A DNA stretch of 64,000 nt from Flavobacterium sp. (lineage in GTDB: Bacteria; Bacteroidota; Bacteroidia; Flavobacteriales; Flavobacteriaceae): positions 90,226-154,225 of the forward strand of contig JAHEZJ010000006.1 in assembly GCA_023251135.1 (NCBI GenBank), read 5' to 3'. The notes beneath the pieces are model-generated. The model ran no database searches. It was not told the origin of the DNA and saw only the letters and a list, made by a program, of their open reading frames with translations. Positions 33,919 to 43,808 of this stretch are shown one piece after another; the first letter of the stretch is position 1; each line of letters begins with the position of its first letter. The position numbers were made by a program, and so were the translations under genes.

Positions 33919-34660
33919 TTTTGAAGTTATTGATTTCTTTTTTGCTTAAAATGATAGGCTCTGTATCGGGAACGGCAACCTTCAGAAGAATTTCTATTTT
34001 CTGACTTGAATGTTTGACGATTTCCTGAATATAGTTTCGGTTGACACTATATTTTCGATTGATTTTAAAGAAAAGAGTCGGATCAAGTTTATCGATGAGG
34101 TCTTTTAAATTGTTGTTGTACAAATAACTGCTACCGGAATTGGTGTAGATAAACAAGTGTTTTCCGGTGGCAAAAAAATAGGTAATCGAAGTATCATTCA
34201 CAGAGATCAGTTTGTCTCTGTGGTTCACCAAAAAATGATGCTGAATATGACTTTGGTTTTCAATCTCCACCAGAGATTCAACAATTGAATTGCTGTTAAA
34301 CGTTTCTTTTATGTTTTTGTATTTGTGTAAAGCCTCCAGTAACTCCTCTTCTTCATAAGGTTTGAGAAGGTAATCGATCGTAAAATGCTTGAAAACTTTG
34401 ACCGCATAAGAGTCATAAGCAGTAATAAAAATAACAGGACATGAAACAAGAGTTTGCTCAAAAATATCAAGACTTTTGCCATCACCTAAATGGATGTCCA
34501 TAAAGGCCAGATCAACCGTATTTGCTGCAAAAAAAGCAACAGCATCCCTTACAGATTTTAGTACCGTAATTTCCCTGATCGGAATTATACTTTGTTGCTC
34601 TAATATAGATTTTAGATAGCTTGAAGCGAGATGTTCATCTTCAACAACGACTATTTTCAT
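33902..34660 (-). CDS. LytTR-family response regulator, no kinase next to it
   Basis: 252 aa. Receiver with EDEH acidic pocket, DLAFMDIHLGDG phospho-aspartate and YLLKPYEEEEL; LytTR domain about 140-252 with HLFIYTNSGSSYLYNNNL and FFKINRKYSVNRNYIQEI. No histidine kinase gene is adjacent on this side, so it may pair with a kinase elsewhere. Convergent with the outer-membrane receptor gene. Confidence 0.9.
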   Translation of the reverse strand: MKIVVVEDEHLASSYLKSILEQQSIIPIREITVLKSVRDAVAFFAANTVDLAFMDIHLGDGKSLDIFEQTLVSCPVIFITAYDSYAVKVFKHFTIDYLLKPYEEEELLEALHKYKNIKETFNSNSIVESLVEIENQSHIQHHFLVNHRDKLISVNDTSITYFFATGKHLFIYTNSGSSYLYNNNLKDLIDKLDPTLFFKINRKYSVNRNYIQEIVKHSSQKIEILLKVAVPDTEPIILSKKEINNFKNWLDS

Positions 34661-34721
34661 TTCAGTTATTTTTTTGTAAAGTTAAAAAAAAACAGCATGC
34701 TGTAAAGCGTTAATGTTGTGT

Positions 34722-34756
34722 AATGCGCAATGATCAAAGATCGTTGCGCATTTTTT
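34722..34756 (+). terminator. Strong terminator-like hairpin in the gap before the RHS genes
   Basis: A 14-bp stem, AATGCGCAATGATC (34722-34735) with its complement 34739-34752 (one T-G pair), a 3-nt loop and a TTTT tail. No plus-strand gene precedes it: the upstream gene is divergent. The remaining bases of 34661-35040 show no ORF of note. Confidence 0.6.
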
Positions 34757-35040
34757 ATGGATTTCTACAGAGGAATTTTACTTCCTCACCTTGATTCAAA
34801 ATTTCGGATTTACTGGAAGGAAGTTTTTTGCAATACGCGCGGTTGTTGTGTTTTTAGATACGCTTATTACATTAATACCATCGAATATTGATTTGTTTAT
34901 TTTTGTAAGTTTTATCTGTTTAAATTTAATTAAGAATTACTGTTAATCGCGACTGAATCTCCTTGTTTAGGTACTCTTTTTTGTCTCTTCTGAAGACACC
35001 GCTGTAAATAAATATCATAAGATTAAAAAATGAAAAAACA

Positions 35041-38000
35041 ATGAAAAAGAAAATACATCATTTCATAATGGCACTTAATTTTTTTTACATATCATATGGT
35101 CAACAACCCTTTGATCCGATGAAAGTTATTCCTCCATCACCAACAGCAGCATCGCTTGGTGTTTATGGCAATAATCCAGTCAATTATTATAATGGAACTG
35201 TAGGACTAACAATTCCATTATATGAAATAAAGCTAACCAATCAAACTTTACCAATCAAACTAGATTATTTTTCTTCTGGTGTTAAAGTTGCTGATAATGC
35301 AGGATGGGTTGGTTTAGGCTGGTCCATATCTGCAGGAGGAGTAATAACAAAGTTGGTTAAAGGCGGCGATGATTTATTTGGTACATCTTCTACTAAGGAA
35401 GGATATTATAATGCAGGTGCATTACCAAATAAAATGAATGTTTTGTCGGGTAATTGGATAAATCTGAGTTCTCACGATCAAGAGTATTTATATAATTTTA
35501 ATCAGGGATGGCTAGATACTGAACCGGATACATTTAGCTATAACTTTGGCGGTTACTCAGGGAAATTTGTATTAGGAAAACTGGCCAATGGCGCTCTCGT
35601 TTATGCAGATCAAAAGAACAATTTAAAAATGCAGTATCTCCAATTAACAGATAATTGGGTTATTACGGATGCTATAGGGACTAAATATTATTTTAATACG
35701 AGAGAGAGGGTTATAGATTATTATAGAAGTGTTACCAATGGAGATATTCCTAATGATTCACAGATTGGAACTTTTGATAATTATACTCTTAATGATAATC
35801 CATTAATTACAACTTCCTGGTATTTGGATTCAATTGTTACAACGAATGGAGAGACCGTTAACTTTACCTATCAAACTCAACCGCAAATACAAAGTGTAAG
35901 TCTTATCGGTAAATCAGAGATTGAATATGATATGGTAACGATATCAAATGGTACCTATTCTCCTAACGATCCAAAATATTTACCACCTACATTATCAGGT
36001 GTTTATCGACAGAATATAGGATCAAAGCAGGTTACCTTAGATGTTTATCTCAAGCAAATCAATTTTCCAGGAGGTACAATTTTATTTAATACTACTGATA
36101 GAGATGATATTGAATATCTGGGAACACAAAAGCCCCAGAAATTATCAGAAATAATTATTAAGGATTTAAATAATAGACAGTTAAGGAAATATATTTTTAA
36201 TTATAATTATTTTTTGTCTAATACGACGACTAGTTTAAGCAATGATTTTACAAATAAGAGAAGACTTAAATTAGATTCTGCAGTAGAAGTGGCGGCTGAT
36301 AATGTACAAAAACCAGCATATGTTTTTAATTATTATAATGCTGATGATCTGCCTTATAAGTATACAAAGGCAATAGATCATTGGGGTTATTATAACGGTA
36401 AGGTCGATAATAAGACAATATTACCAGGTAAAATAATGCCTTCAGAAAATAAATTTTGGAAAGGAGCTGATCGAAGTGCAAATCAGCTGAGCACCGATAT
36501 GGTTAAAGGAATGCTTTCATCAATAACTTATCCAACAGGTGGATCTACTAAATTCAATTATGAGCTAAATGAATATGGTAATTTAAAAAAAGATGATAAT
36601 TATATGCTACAACCGCAAACAGCAATGGCAAATTCTATGATCGGTAAATACTCTGAGGCGTTTGATATTGCCGTTGCTGATACTACAATGGTAACATTAA
36701 AAGGAACATTTAAAAAAACAGGAGACTTGATTTACATTGGAGATTATGCACATTTATATAAAGACGGAAATCTGGTATACCAGTTTTTAGAAACTACTGC
36801 ACAGCCAACAGGGCAATATTCAAATCCACAGACTTTAGATTTGATAATCTTTCCAGGTCATTATACCATGGATATTAGGAATATAGAAGGAATTACCTGT
36901 TCTATAAGTGCTAGTTGGTCTAAAAAAACAGCTGTTACACAAAAAAAAGGAGCTGGATTAAGAATTCAGAAAATAACCAATTGTGACAGTAATAATAGCA
37001 TAATCGGAATCAAGAAATTTTTGTATAACAATACAAATGGCTCCACAAGCGGTCGCCTTATTACGGCTTTAAAATATGATTTTCCTGTGTCTGTATCCGA
37101 AACCCGCAATCAAACTACTGGCCCTAGTGATCCTGTATGGCAGAATATTTATACTTATGATTATACTGTTCGTATGTCTAATAATATTACAGTTCCAAGT
37201 CTTTCCCAAAATTCAGGAGTTATAGGTTATGATAAAGTAATTGAACTTGATGGCGAAAATGGCGAAAACGGGAAAACGGAATATTTTTACAATAATACGG
37301 AGGACATTATAAATCCTTTAGCAGCACCTTATATTCCTGTCATTCACAATCCAATGAATGGGAAAATAAAAAAGATAATTTATTATAATGCTGTTGGCGA
37401 TTCGATTAAGAAAATTGACTACCAATATTTATTAAAAAATACAGACTATCTTCAGGGATTAACAAAACTCTCAACTATTCCTGAGCACAAAAAATCTGGT
37501 GATGATACACATTTTGTGGATTCAAAACTTTTAAGGTATTATAATATTCCATCATATTGGGTTGTTTCTTCGGCTGAGATTGAAACTCTTTTTAATAAAG
37601 GACAAAATAGAACCATCCTTAAAAAAGGTTTCTACTATGATGATTATACGCACCTTAATCTTACCAGGTCGGAATTAACTTCAAGTGATGGGAATAAAAA
37701 GGTAACGAAATACCTTTATGCGCAAGACTCTGAAGCAGCTAGCTTGCCTTTTGTACCTGAGATGATTGCAAATAATATGACAAGTATTCCATTAAAGACC
37801 CAAACTTTTAATGAAAGTACTAAATTATCGGAACAGTTGATTATTTACGATAAAAGTTTAGCAACAAGTAATTTATTAGTACCAAGATACATTTATGAAA
37901 AAAAAGGAATAGATGATATTAATATTAACATAAGTACTGATAAAAAAATTACCTGTGATAAATACGATGATATGGGAAATGTTCTGCAATATACACCAGA

Positions 38001-39183
38001 AGGCGGGAGCAGCTCTGTTATTATCTGGGGATACAATAAAACACTTCCTATCGCCAAAATAAAAAATGCAACAGTTACTCAGGTCGCTTCTGTTTTAGGA
38101 GTACCTGATTTAAGTGGTATTAATGAAGCAAATTTAGTTGCCATAAATAGTTTAAGGGCTAATATAAATATGGCTAACACTATGATTACAACCTATTCGT
38201 ATCTGCCTCTTGTAGGAATAAGTAGTGTAACCGATCCCAAAGGAATATCGACTTACTATGAATACGATTCTTCTGGAAGACTACAATATGTGAAAGATCA
38301 AAATTTAAATATTTTGCAAAGATATTGTTACAATTATTTGGGACAGCAAACCGATTGTAGCTTAGGTACAAGTATGGTAACAACTTATAAAAATGTTTTT
38401 AGAAGTTCGACTTTTACGAAGCAATCCTGTGGTGCAGGTTCAGTTGGTGCTACTTATGTGTATTCAGTTCCTGCAGGTATTTATTCTTCGAGCCTCTCAC
38501 AGGCCGATGCAGATTCTCAAGCCGATAGTGAGATAGCCGCAAATGGTCAGAATTTTGCCAATATAAATGGAACATGTCTTTTTTCAAGTGTAAGTATAGA
38601 AGGAAATTTTACCAGGAATAACTGTGCAGCAGGCGGTGTAGCCCAGGTAGTTCGTTATACTTTACCGGCGGGTTCAAAAACATCTTTTTCTTCTCAGGCC
38701 GATGCCGATGCTCAGGCCGCGATTCTGTTTAATACAAACGGACAGACAAATGCGAATAGTGTGGGAACCTGTACATTCTCAAGTGTAAGTATGACCGGAA
38801 ATTTTACCAAAAATAACTGTGCAGCAGGAGGTGAAGGGCCGGTAGCCAGCTATACTTTACTGGCCGGTTCAAAAACATCTACTTCTTCTCAGGCGGATGC
38901 CGATGCTCAGGCCGCGATTTTGTTTAATACAAATGGGCAGGCCAGCGCAAATGCTGCCAGTATTTGTACTTTTTATAATGTAGCAAAAAGTAAAACGTTT
39001 AGGAGTAAAATTTGTAATGCCGGGAAAAAAACAAAATCAAAAAAACCAGAACCAATAAAATATATTGTTCCTGCACGAAAATACAATTCTACGATTTCAC
39101 AGCAAGACGCGGATGCAAAAGCCCAAAAAGAGATCGATACAAATGGACAAGAGTATGCCGATGAGAATGGTTTATGTTTATAG
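35041..39183 (+). CDS. Giant secreted YD/RHS-related protein with C-terminal DUF5977-like repeats
   Basis: 1380 aa. The N-terminus (about 20-110, PTAASLGVYGNNPVNYYNG then GWVGLGWSISAGGVITK) is the start common to Bacteroidota RHS/SpvB-like proteins. A long beta-rich middle follows; around residues 1060-1110 there is a YD-type motif (YYEYDSSGRLQYVKDQNLN). No RHS-associated core domain ends it; instead, from about residue 1115 there are four repeats of 62-70 residues with a conserved Cys pair, SQADADAQA and NGQ motifs (DUF5977-like). Repeats 2 and 3 (about 38582-38776 and 38777-38971) are nearly identical. Followed 24 nt later by the RHS gene. Probably surface-exposed; partner of the next protein. 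Confidence 0.8.
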   Translation: MKKKIHHFIMALNFFYISYGQQPFDPMKVIPPSPTAASLGVYGNNPVNYYNGTVGLTIPLYEIKLTNQTLPIKLDYFSSGVKVADNAGWVGLGWSISAGGVITKLVKGGDDLFGTSSTKEGYYNAGALPNKMNVLSGNWINLSSHDQEYLYNFNQGWLDTEPDTFSYNFGGYSGKFVLGKLANGALVYADQKNNLKMQYLQLTDNWVITDAIGTKYYFNTRERVIDYYRSVTNGDIPNDSQIGTFDNYTLNDNPLITTSWYLDSIVTTNGETVNFTYQTQPQIQSVSLIGKSEIEYDMVTISNGTYSPNDPKYLPPTLSGVYRQNIGSKQVTLDVYLKQINFPGGTILFNTTDRDDIEYLGTQKPQKLSEIIIKDLNNRQLRKYIFNYNYFLSNTTTSLSNDFTNKRRLKLDSAVEVAADNVQKPAYVFNYYNADDLPYKYTKAIDHWGYYNGKVDNKTILPGKIMPSENKFWKGADRSANQLSTDMVKGMLSSITYPTGGSTKFNYELNEYGNLKKDDNYMLQPQTAMANSMIGKYSEAFDIAVADTTMVTLKGTFKKTGDLIYIGDYAHLYKDGNLVYQFLETTAQPTGQYSNPQTLDLIIFPGHYTMDIRNIEGITCSISASWSKKTAVTQKKGAGLRIQKITNCDSNNSIIGIKKFLYNNTNGSTSGRLITALKYDFPVSVSETRNQTTGPSDPVWQNIYTYDYTVRMSNNITVPSLSQNSGVIGYDKVIELDGENGENGKTEYFYNNTEDIINPLAAPYIPVIHNPMNGKIKKIIYYNAVGDSIKKIDYQYLLKNTDYLQGLTKLSTIPEHKKSGDDTHFVDSKLLRYYNIPSYWVVSSAEIETLFNKGQNRTILKKGFYYDDYTHLNLTRSELTSSDGNKKVTKYLYAQDSEAASLPFVPEMIANNMTSIPLKTQTFNESTKLSEQLIIYDKSLATSNLLVPRYIYEKKGIDDININISTDKKITCDKYDDMGNVLQYTPEGGSSSVIIWGYNKTLPIAKIKNATVTQVASVLGVPDLSGINEANLVAINSLRANINMANTMITTYSYLPLVGISSVTDPKGISTYYEYDSSGRLQYVKDQNLNILQRYCYNYLGQQTDCSLGTSMVTTYKNVFRSSTFTKQSCGAGSVGATYVYSVPAGIYSSSLSQADADSQADSEIAANGQNFANINGTCLFSSVSIEGNFTRNNCAAGGVAQVVRYTLPAGSKTSFSSQADADAQAAILFNTNGQTNANSVGTCTFSSVSMTGNFTKNNCAAGGEGPVASYTLLAGSKTSTSSQADADAQAAILFNTNGQASANAASICTFYNVAKSKTFRSKICNAGKKTKSKKPEPIKYIVPARKYNSTISQQDADAKAQKEIDTNGQEYADENGLCL

Positions 39184-39207
39184 ATACTGTTAATCAATGT
39201 TTTAATT

Positions 39208-42200
39208 ATGAAAAAATATTTACTACTATTACTTTTATTCTTCTTGGTAAGCGGGATAAGAGCTCAGACCTTTAGTAATGAGAACTTCATCTACACAGAA
39301 GCGCCACAAAAGGCGATGCAAAGCAGTAATTACCATACTTTGTCGAAAATAGATATTCAGAGAAGCATAAGTTATTTTGACGGCTTAGGTCGCCCTAAAC
39401 AAATGATTGTGCTAAACGGGGGAGTTAATAAAGAGAACAATAATTTATTAGATTGGAAAAGTAACTGGACCCTCGGAAATAGTGCAGTTTCTTCTTTTGC
39501 TGCAAACGGGCAGCTCATAGAAAATATCAGAATTAATGGTCTGAATCCGTTTGAAAAAACAGATCTCTTGTGGAGATGTGTCAATGATGCTGCAAGCGAT
39601 GCCGATGGCGGCTGGAATACGGCTTCAGTTCCTATTGATAAAACCAAAGGGTATCAATATGTGGTTTGGGTAAAACGTACCGGGGGACAAAACGGCACAA
39701 CGTATCATGGCACACAAAATGTTGTCAATTTAGACGGTAGCGCTAATGATAATCCTTATTTCTGGTACGGGAACCTACCGGCACTTGATACCTGGTATCT
39801 GATGGTGGGCATGATTCATCCCTCAACTTATACAGGAGAATATTCCGGGATAAGCGGAGTTTATGACAGGGCTGGGAATAAAGTACTAAGCGGTACCGAT
39901 TTTAAATGGAGCAGTACGACAGCAAATTCGTACTTCAGGAGCTATTTATATTATGCGACAGATGTAAATGTAAGCCAGTATTTTTACAATCCTGTTTTGC
40001 AGGAAATAGACGGTAATCAGTCTAGTATTTCAGGTTTAGTGAATGGGTTTGAATTCAGTGATGTGGTAAAGTACATAACCTATGATGCTTTTGGCAGACA
40101 GGCTAAAGAGTATCTGCCCTATGTAGTATCGGGTACTGCAGGTCTTATGCAAAATAATGCTTCAACGGATGTTTTGAATTATTATAAAACACCAAAATAT
40201 GAGAATACCCCTAATCCTTTTATTGAGAAATTGTTTGAACCTTCACCCTTAAACCGTGTTTTAAAACAGGCTGCTCCTGGCGCTCCTTGGGAAATGGGTA
40301 AAGGCGCTGAAATCAAAATCGATTATCAAACCAATACGGCTGCCGATACTGTAAAACGGTATCAGGCCAACGCCGAGTGGCAAGCCGATTTAGGATTGTA
40401 CAACATTAGTTTTTCTGAAGCAGGAACTTATGCCGATGGGCAACTGTACAAAACCATATCCTATGACGAGAATACAGCGGCAAGTCCAAACGAGTCATCA
40501 GGTTCCACAGTAGAATTTAAAAATAAAGAAGGACAGGTTATCCTAAAAAGAACCTACGATTCGCAAAAACGACACGATACCTACTACGTTTATGACACTT
40601 ATGGCAATCTGACCTATGTACTGCCGCCAAAGGTGACCGGTACAGTTAACGATGAGGTTTTAAATGGTTTGTGTTACCAGTACAAATACGATAACCGTAA
40701 TCGTTTGGTAGAGAAAAAGCTGCCCGGAAAACAATGGGAATTTATTGTATATGACAAACTTGGTCGTCCCGTGGCTACCGGACCGGCTTTTTCGCCTTTT
40801 AAAGACGAAACCACCCAAGGCTGGCTCATTACCAAGTACGATGCTTTTGGCAGGCCCATTTATACCGGCTGGAGTAGTAGCCAGACTCCGGATTCTGCGA
40901 CTAGAAAAACACTACAAGATACCCAAAATACAGCCACCGTTTTGTTTGAAACCAAACAAACTTCAGGGACCATAGACAATATCTCCGTATTTTATAGTAA
41001 TACGCTTGCTCCAATAGATATTAAACTCTTAACCGTCAACTATTACGATGACTATAACTATCCCGCTGCACCGACCAGACCTGAAACTGTTGAAGCACCG
41101 ACTGTTTTAAGCAATGCCAAAGGTTTGATTACCGGAAGCTGGACAAGAGTTCTCACCACCGCATCAGAAACTTTGGGAGAAACAACCACTATCTTTTACG
41201 ATACCAAAGCCAGAGCAGTGAGTACCCAAAACCAAAATTACTTGGGGGGCTATACGAATACCAACAACGAACTTGATTTTACCGGAAAGCCGCTTCGTAT
41301 CCTTACTAAACACAAACGTACTTCGGCAGACACAGAGTTGACTATAAGTGAAAAATACACCTATTCGCCTCAGAATCGTTTGCTAACCCAGACTCACCAA
41401 ATAAACGATGGTGCTATTGAAGTTCTGATGAATAATAGTTATGACGAATTAGGACAATTGATTGCTAAGAAAGTAGGCGGCAATACTCAAAAAATCGATT
41501 ATGCCTACAACATTCGCGGATGGCTTAAAGAAATCAATAATGTAGATGCCTTAGCTCAGGGAGCTGATCCAAAAGATTTGTTTGCTTTTAAGATAAATTA
41601 CAATAGCCCTACTGCGGGAATAACTGCTTTGTATAATGGAAACATTAGTCAAACCTATTGGAAAACAGCTAACTCAGAGGCTGTACTCCGAAATTACAAT
41701 TACAGCTATGATAAATTAAACCGATTAACAGTTGCCGATTTCAGGAATAATACAAACGCTGCTCAAAATTCAAGTTATTCTGAAAAACTACAGTACGATA
41801 AAAACGGAAATATAACTTTCCTGCACCGCTCAGGAGATGTACTTGCTCAGGCAAATTTAGAATGGATGGATTATATGATTTATTCTTATCAGGGAAACCA
41901 ATTGACCAGAGTGAAAGAAGAAGGAAACAATTATTTTGGTTTTACCACCCCAATTGCGCAGACCAATACTACAAACCAATATACATATGACCTTAACGGT
42001 AATATGACAGCTGATACTAATAAAAATATCATTTCTATAACCTACAACCACTTAAATCTACCAAAGAAAATTACCTTTGCGACGACTGGAAATATTGAGT
42101 ACATTTACAATGCTAATGGTGTAAAACTTAGTAAAACGGTGAATAAAGGCACTTGTTTTACTACCATTACTGATTATTTAGGAGGATTTCACTATGAAAG

Positions 42201-43320
42201 TATGGCCAATAAATGTTCAAGACGTGGTAGGGGTTATACTGGAGTACTGAGTTTTTTTCCAACAGCCGAAGGTTATGTAGAGTCTTCGGGAAGTTCTTAT
42301 AACTATATTTACCAATACAAAGATCATTTGGGCAACGTTCGTTTGAGTTACGACAAAACACTTGCTATAAAAGAAGAAAGTAATTATTATCCGTTTGGTC
42401 TCAAACATCAAGGGTATAATACTGTGGTAATTTCGACTAATAATGCTTTAAAGTATAAGTACAACGGCAAAGAACTCCAAGATGAGCTGGGGCTTAACTT
42501 CTATGACTATGGAAATCGGAATTATGATGCTAGTATTGGTAGATTTCATAACATGGATAGATTTAGTGAAAAATACTTAGATAATACTCTATATCATTAT
42601 ACAAAAAATAATCCTGTTTTTTTTATTGATGTAAAAGGTGATTCAATTGCAGTATATAAACCTAATGGTTCGTATTGGAAAACTGTTGACGATGGGAAAA
42701 AAGAATGGAGTGGAAGGTATTATAGTAAAAGTAAAGAGATAAAAAAAGATGGAAAAGTTATAGGTCATAAATATAGTGGTATGGTTAATTTTGAGTTTGC
42801 AGACCCAGAAAGTGACACAAAAGATATTCAAAATACTCAAATAGTCTATGTTGATGAGAAAAAAATAGCAGATATGTTAGGTGAAGCAGGTGCTTTAGAC
42901 CCTAAAAACAAGTATAGTTTTATTTATATGAATAACGAGAGTATAGGAGGTGGTAAATTAGATTTTTCATATTCTTCAATTCCATACAATTTTGCAGGCG
43001 CTAGTAAAGACCCTCTTAATAACCCCTCATCAATGTTGTTTTTACCTAAAGGAGATAACACTGCACATAATCATATGAATTTTGGAAACTTTTTATGGGG
43101 CGCAGCAGGTTCTACTTTAGGATTTACTAGAGGAACATTACAAGCCGCCGCTCATTATAATAGTTTAATGAATTCAGACACGAATGGGTATAGACCTCAG
43201 TTAGATTCTTCAGATGACCAAAGGTCAATTAAAGCTGGGGTTAGTTATTCTCAAGAACATCAATTTACAAATAGAACTTGGAGTTCTAGTGCTGGGATCT
43301 CACCAAAACCAGAAAGATAG
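39208..43320 (+). CDS. RHS-repeat protein with variable C-terminal domain (polymorphic-toxin-like)
   Basis: 1370 aa. Signal peptide (MKKYLLLLLLFFLVSGIRAQ), DUF6443-like region (RSISYFDGLGRPKQMIVL, about 51-68), YD repeats (YVYDTYGNLTYVLPPKV, YDKLGRPVATGP, YDKNGNITFL), then the RHS-associated core at about 1030-1140 (YQYKDHLGNVRLSY, NYYPFGLKHQGYNTV, YNGKELQDELGLNFYDYGNR, NPVFFIDVKGDS). After the core comes a separate domain of about 226 residues with HNHMNFGNFLWGAAGSTLGF and NGYRPQLDSSDDQRSI, a type repeatedly seen at the end of Bacteroidota RHS proteins. Its bases are visibly more AT-rich than the core, suggesting exchange. The toxin role is inferred from architecture and the lipoprotein gene 2 nt downstream. 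Confidence 0.85.
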   Translation: MKKYLLLLLLFFLVSGIRAQTFSNENFIYTEAPQKAMQSSNYHTLSKIDIQRSISYFDGLGRPKQMIVLNGGVNKENNNLLDWKSNWTLGNSAVSSFAANGQLIENIRINGLNPFEKTDLLWRCVNDAASDADGGWNTASVPIDKTKGYQYVVWVKRTGGQNGTTYHGTQNVVNLDGSANDNPYFWYGNLPALDTWYLMVGMIHPSTYTGEYSGISGVYDRAGNKVLSGTDFKWSSTTANSYFRSYLYYATDVNVSQYFYNPVLQEIDGNQSSISGLVNGFEFSDVVKYITYDAFGRQAKEYLPYVVSGTAGLMQNNASTDVLNYYKTPKYENTPNPFIEKLFEPSPLNRVLKQAAPGAPWEMGKGAEIKIDYQTNTAADTVKRYQANAEWQADLGLYNISFSEAGTYADGQLYKTISYDENTAASPNESSGSTVEFKNKEGQVILKRTYDSQKRHDTYYVYDTYGNLTYVLPPKVTGTVNDEVLNGLCYQYKYDNRNRLVEKKLPGKQWEFIVYDKLGRPVATGPAFSPFKDETTQGWLITKYDAFGRPIYTGWSSSQTPDSATRKTLQDTQNTATVLFETKQTSGTIDNISVFYSNTLAPIDIKLLTVNYYDDYNYPAAPTRPETVEAPTVLSNAKGLITGSWTRVLTTASETLGETTTIFYDTKARAVSTQNQNYLGGYTNTNNELDFTGKPLRILTKHKRTSADTELTISEKYTYSPQNRLLTQTHQINDGAIEVLMNNSYDELGQLIAKKVGGNTQKIDYAYNIRGWLKEINNVDALAQGADPKDLFAFKINYNSPTAGITALYNGNISQTYWKTANSEAVLRNYNYSYDKLNRLTVADFRNNTNAAQNSSYSEKLQYDKNGNITFLHRSGDVLAQANLEWMDYMIYSYQGNQLTRVKEEGNNYFGFTTPIAQTNTTNQYTYDLNGNMTADTNKNIISITYNHLNLPKKITFATTGNIEYIYNANGVKLSKTVNKGTCFTTITDYLGGFHYESMANKCSRRGRGYTGVLSFFPTAEGYVESSGSSYNYIYQYKDHLGNVRLSYDKTLAIKEESNYYPFGLKHQGYNTVVISTNNALKYKYNGKELQDELGLNFYDYGNRNYDASIGRFHNMDRFSEKYLDNTLYHYTKNNPVFFIDVKGDSIAVYKPNGSYWKTVDDGKKEWSGRYYSKSKEIKKDGKVIGHKYSGMVNFEFADPESDTKDIQNTQIVYVDEKKIADMLGEAGALDPKNKYSFIYMNNESIGGGKLDFSYSSIPYNFAGASKDPLNNPSSMLFLPKGDNTAHNHMNFGNFLWGAAGSTLGFTRGTLQAAAHYNSLMNSDTNGYRPQLDSSDDQRSIKAGVSYSQEHQFTNRTWSSSAGISPKPER

Positions 43321-43322
43321 AT

Positions 43323-43808
43323 ATGAAAAAAAATATATTTATATGTTTTGTTTTATTTTGTTTTATCTCATGTAGTAAAGATAAAATAAGTATTGACAAA
43401 ATAATTAAAGAATATAACAATGAAGATTTCCAACAATTAAAGGGAGTGCTTATCAGTTATAGAGGGATAAATGGAGACAATGTTATTTTAACAGTCAACA
43501 AATTTAATGGAGATTGCTCACCATATATGATAACAATTAATCCTCAAACAAAAAAAATTGTCGAGATAAGAAATCATTTAGTAATAAAAAAATGTAATGA
43601 TTACTTTAATCATGAAGAAATTCAAAAATATGTTAGTTGCTTTTTGAATTATAATTTTATTGTCCTTGGAGTAGATTATAACGGCAATGTTTATATCAAT
43701 CCTGATAAACAACAACCACCAAATATTGTTAGAATCAATGGTAAATATGAGAAGGACAGTTATAAAAAGTTCAAAGTTTACAAGGGAAATTGGTTAATAT
43801 TAAAATAA
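43323..43808 (+). CDS. Small lipoprotein, candidate immunity protein of the RHS C-terminal domain
   Basis: 161 aa. Signal peptide with lipobox (FVLFCFISCSKDK; lipidated Cys at about 17). No family recognised; the body has four further cysteines and a VDYNGNVYINPD segment. It begins 2 nt after the RHS stop codon and shares its AT-rich composition, the usual place of an immunity gene in polymorphic toxin loci. A lipoprotein immunity factor would suit a toxin acting in the periplasm or entering from outside. Confidence 0.65.
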   Translation: MKKNIFICFVLFCFISCSKDKISIDKIIKEYNNEDFQQLKGVLISYRGINGDNVILTVNKFNGDCSPYMITINPQTKKIVEIRNHLVIKKCNDYFNHEEIQKYVSCFLNYNFIVLGVDYNGNVYINPDKQQPPNIVRINGKYEKDSYKKFKVYKGNWLILK

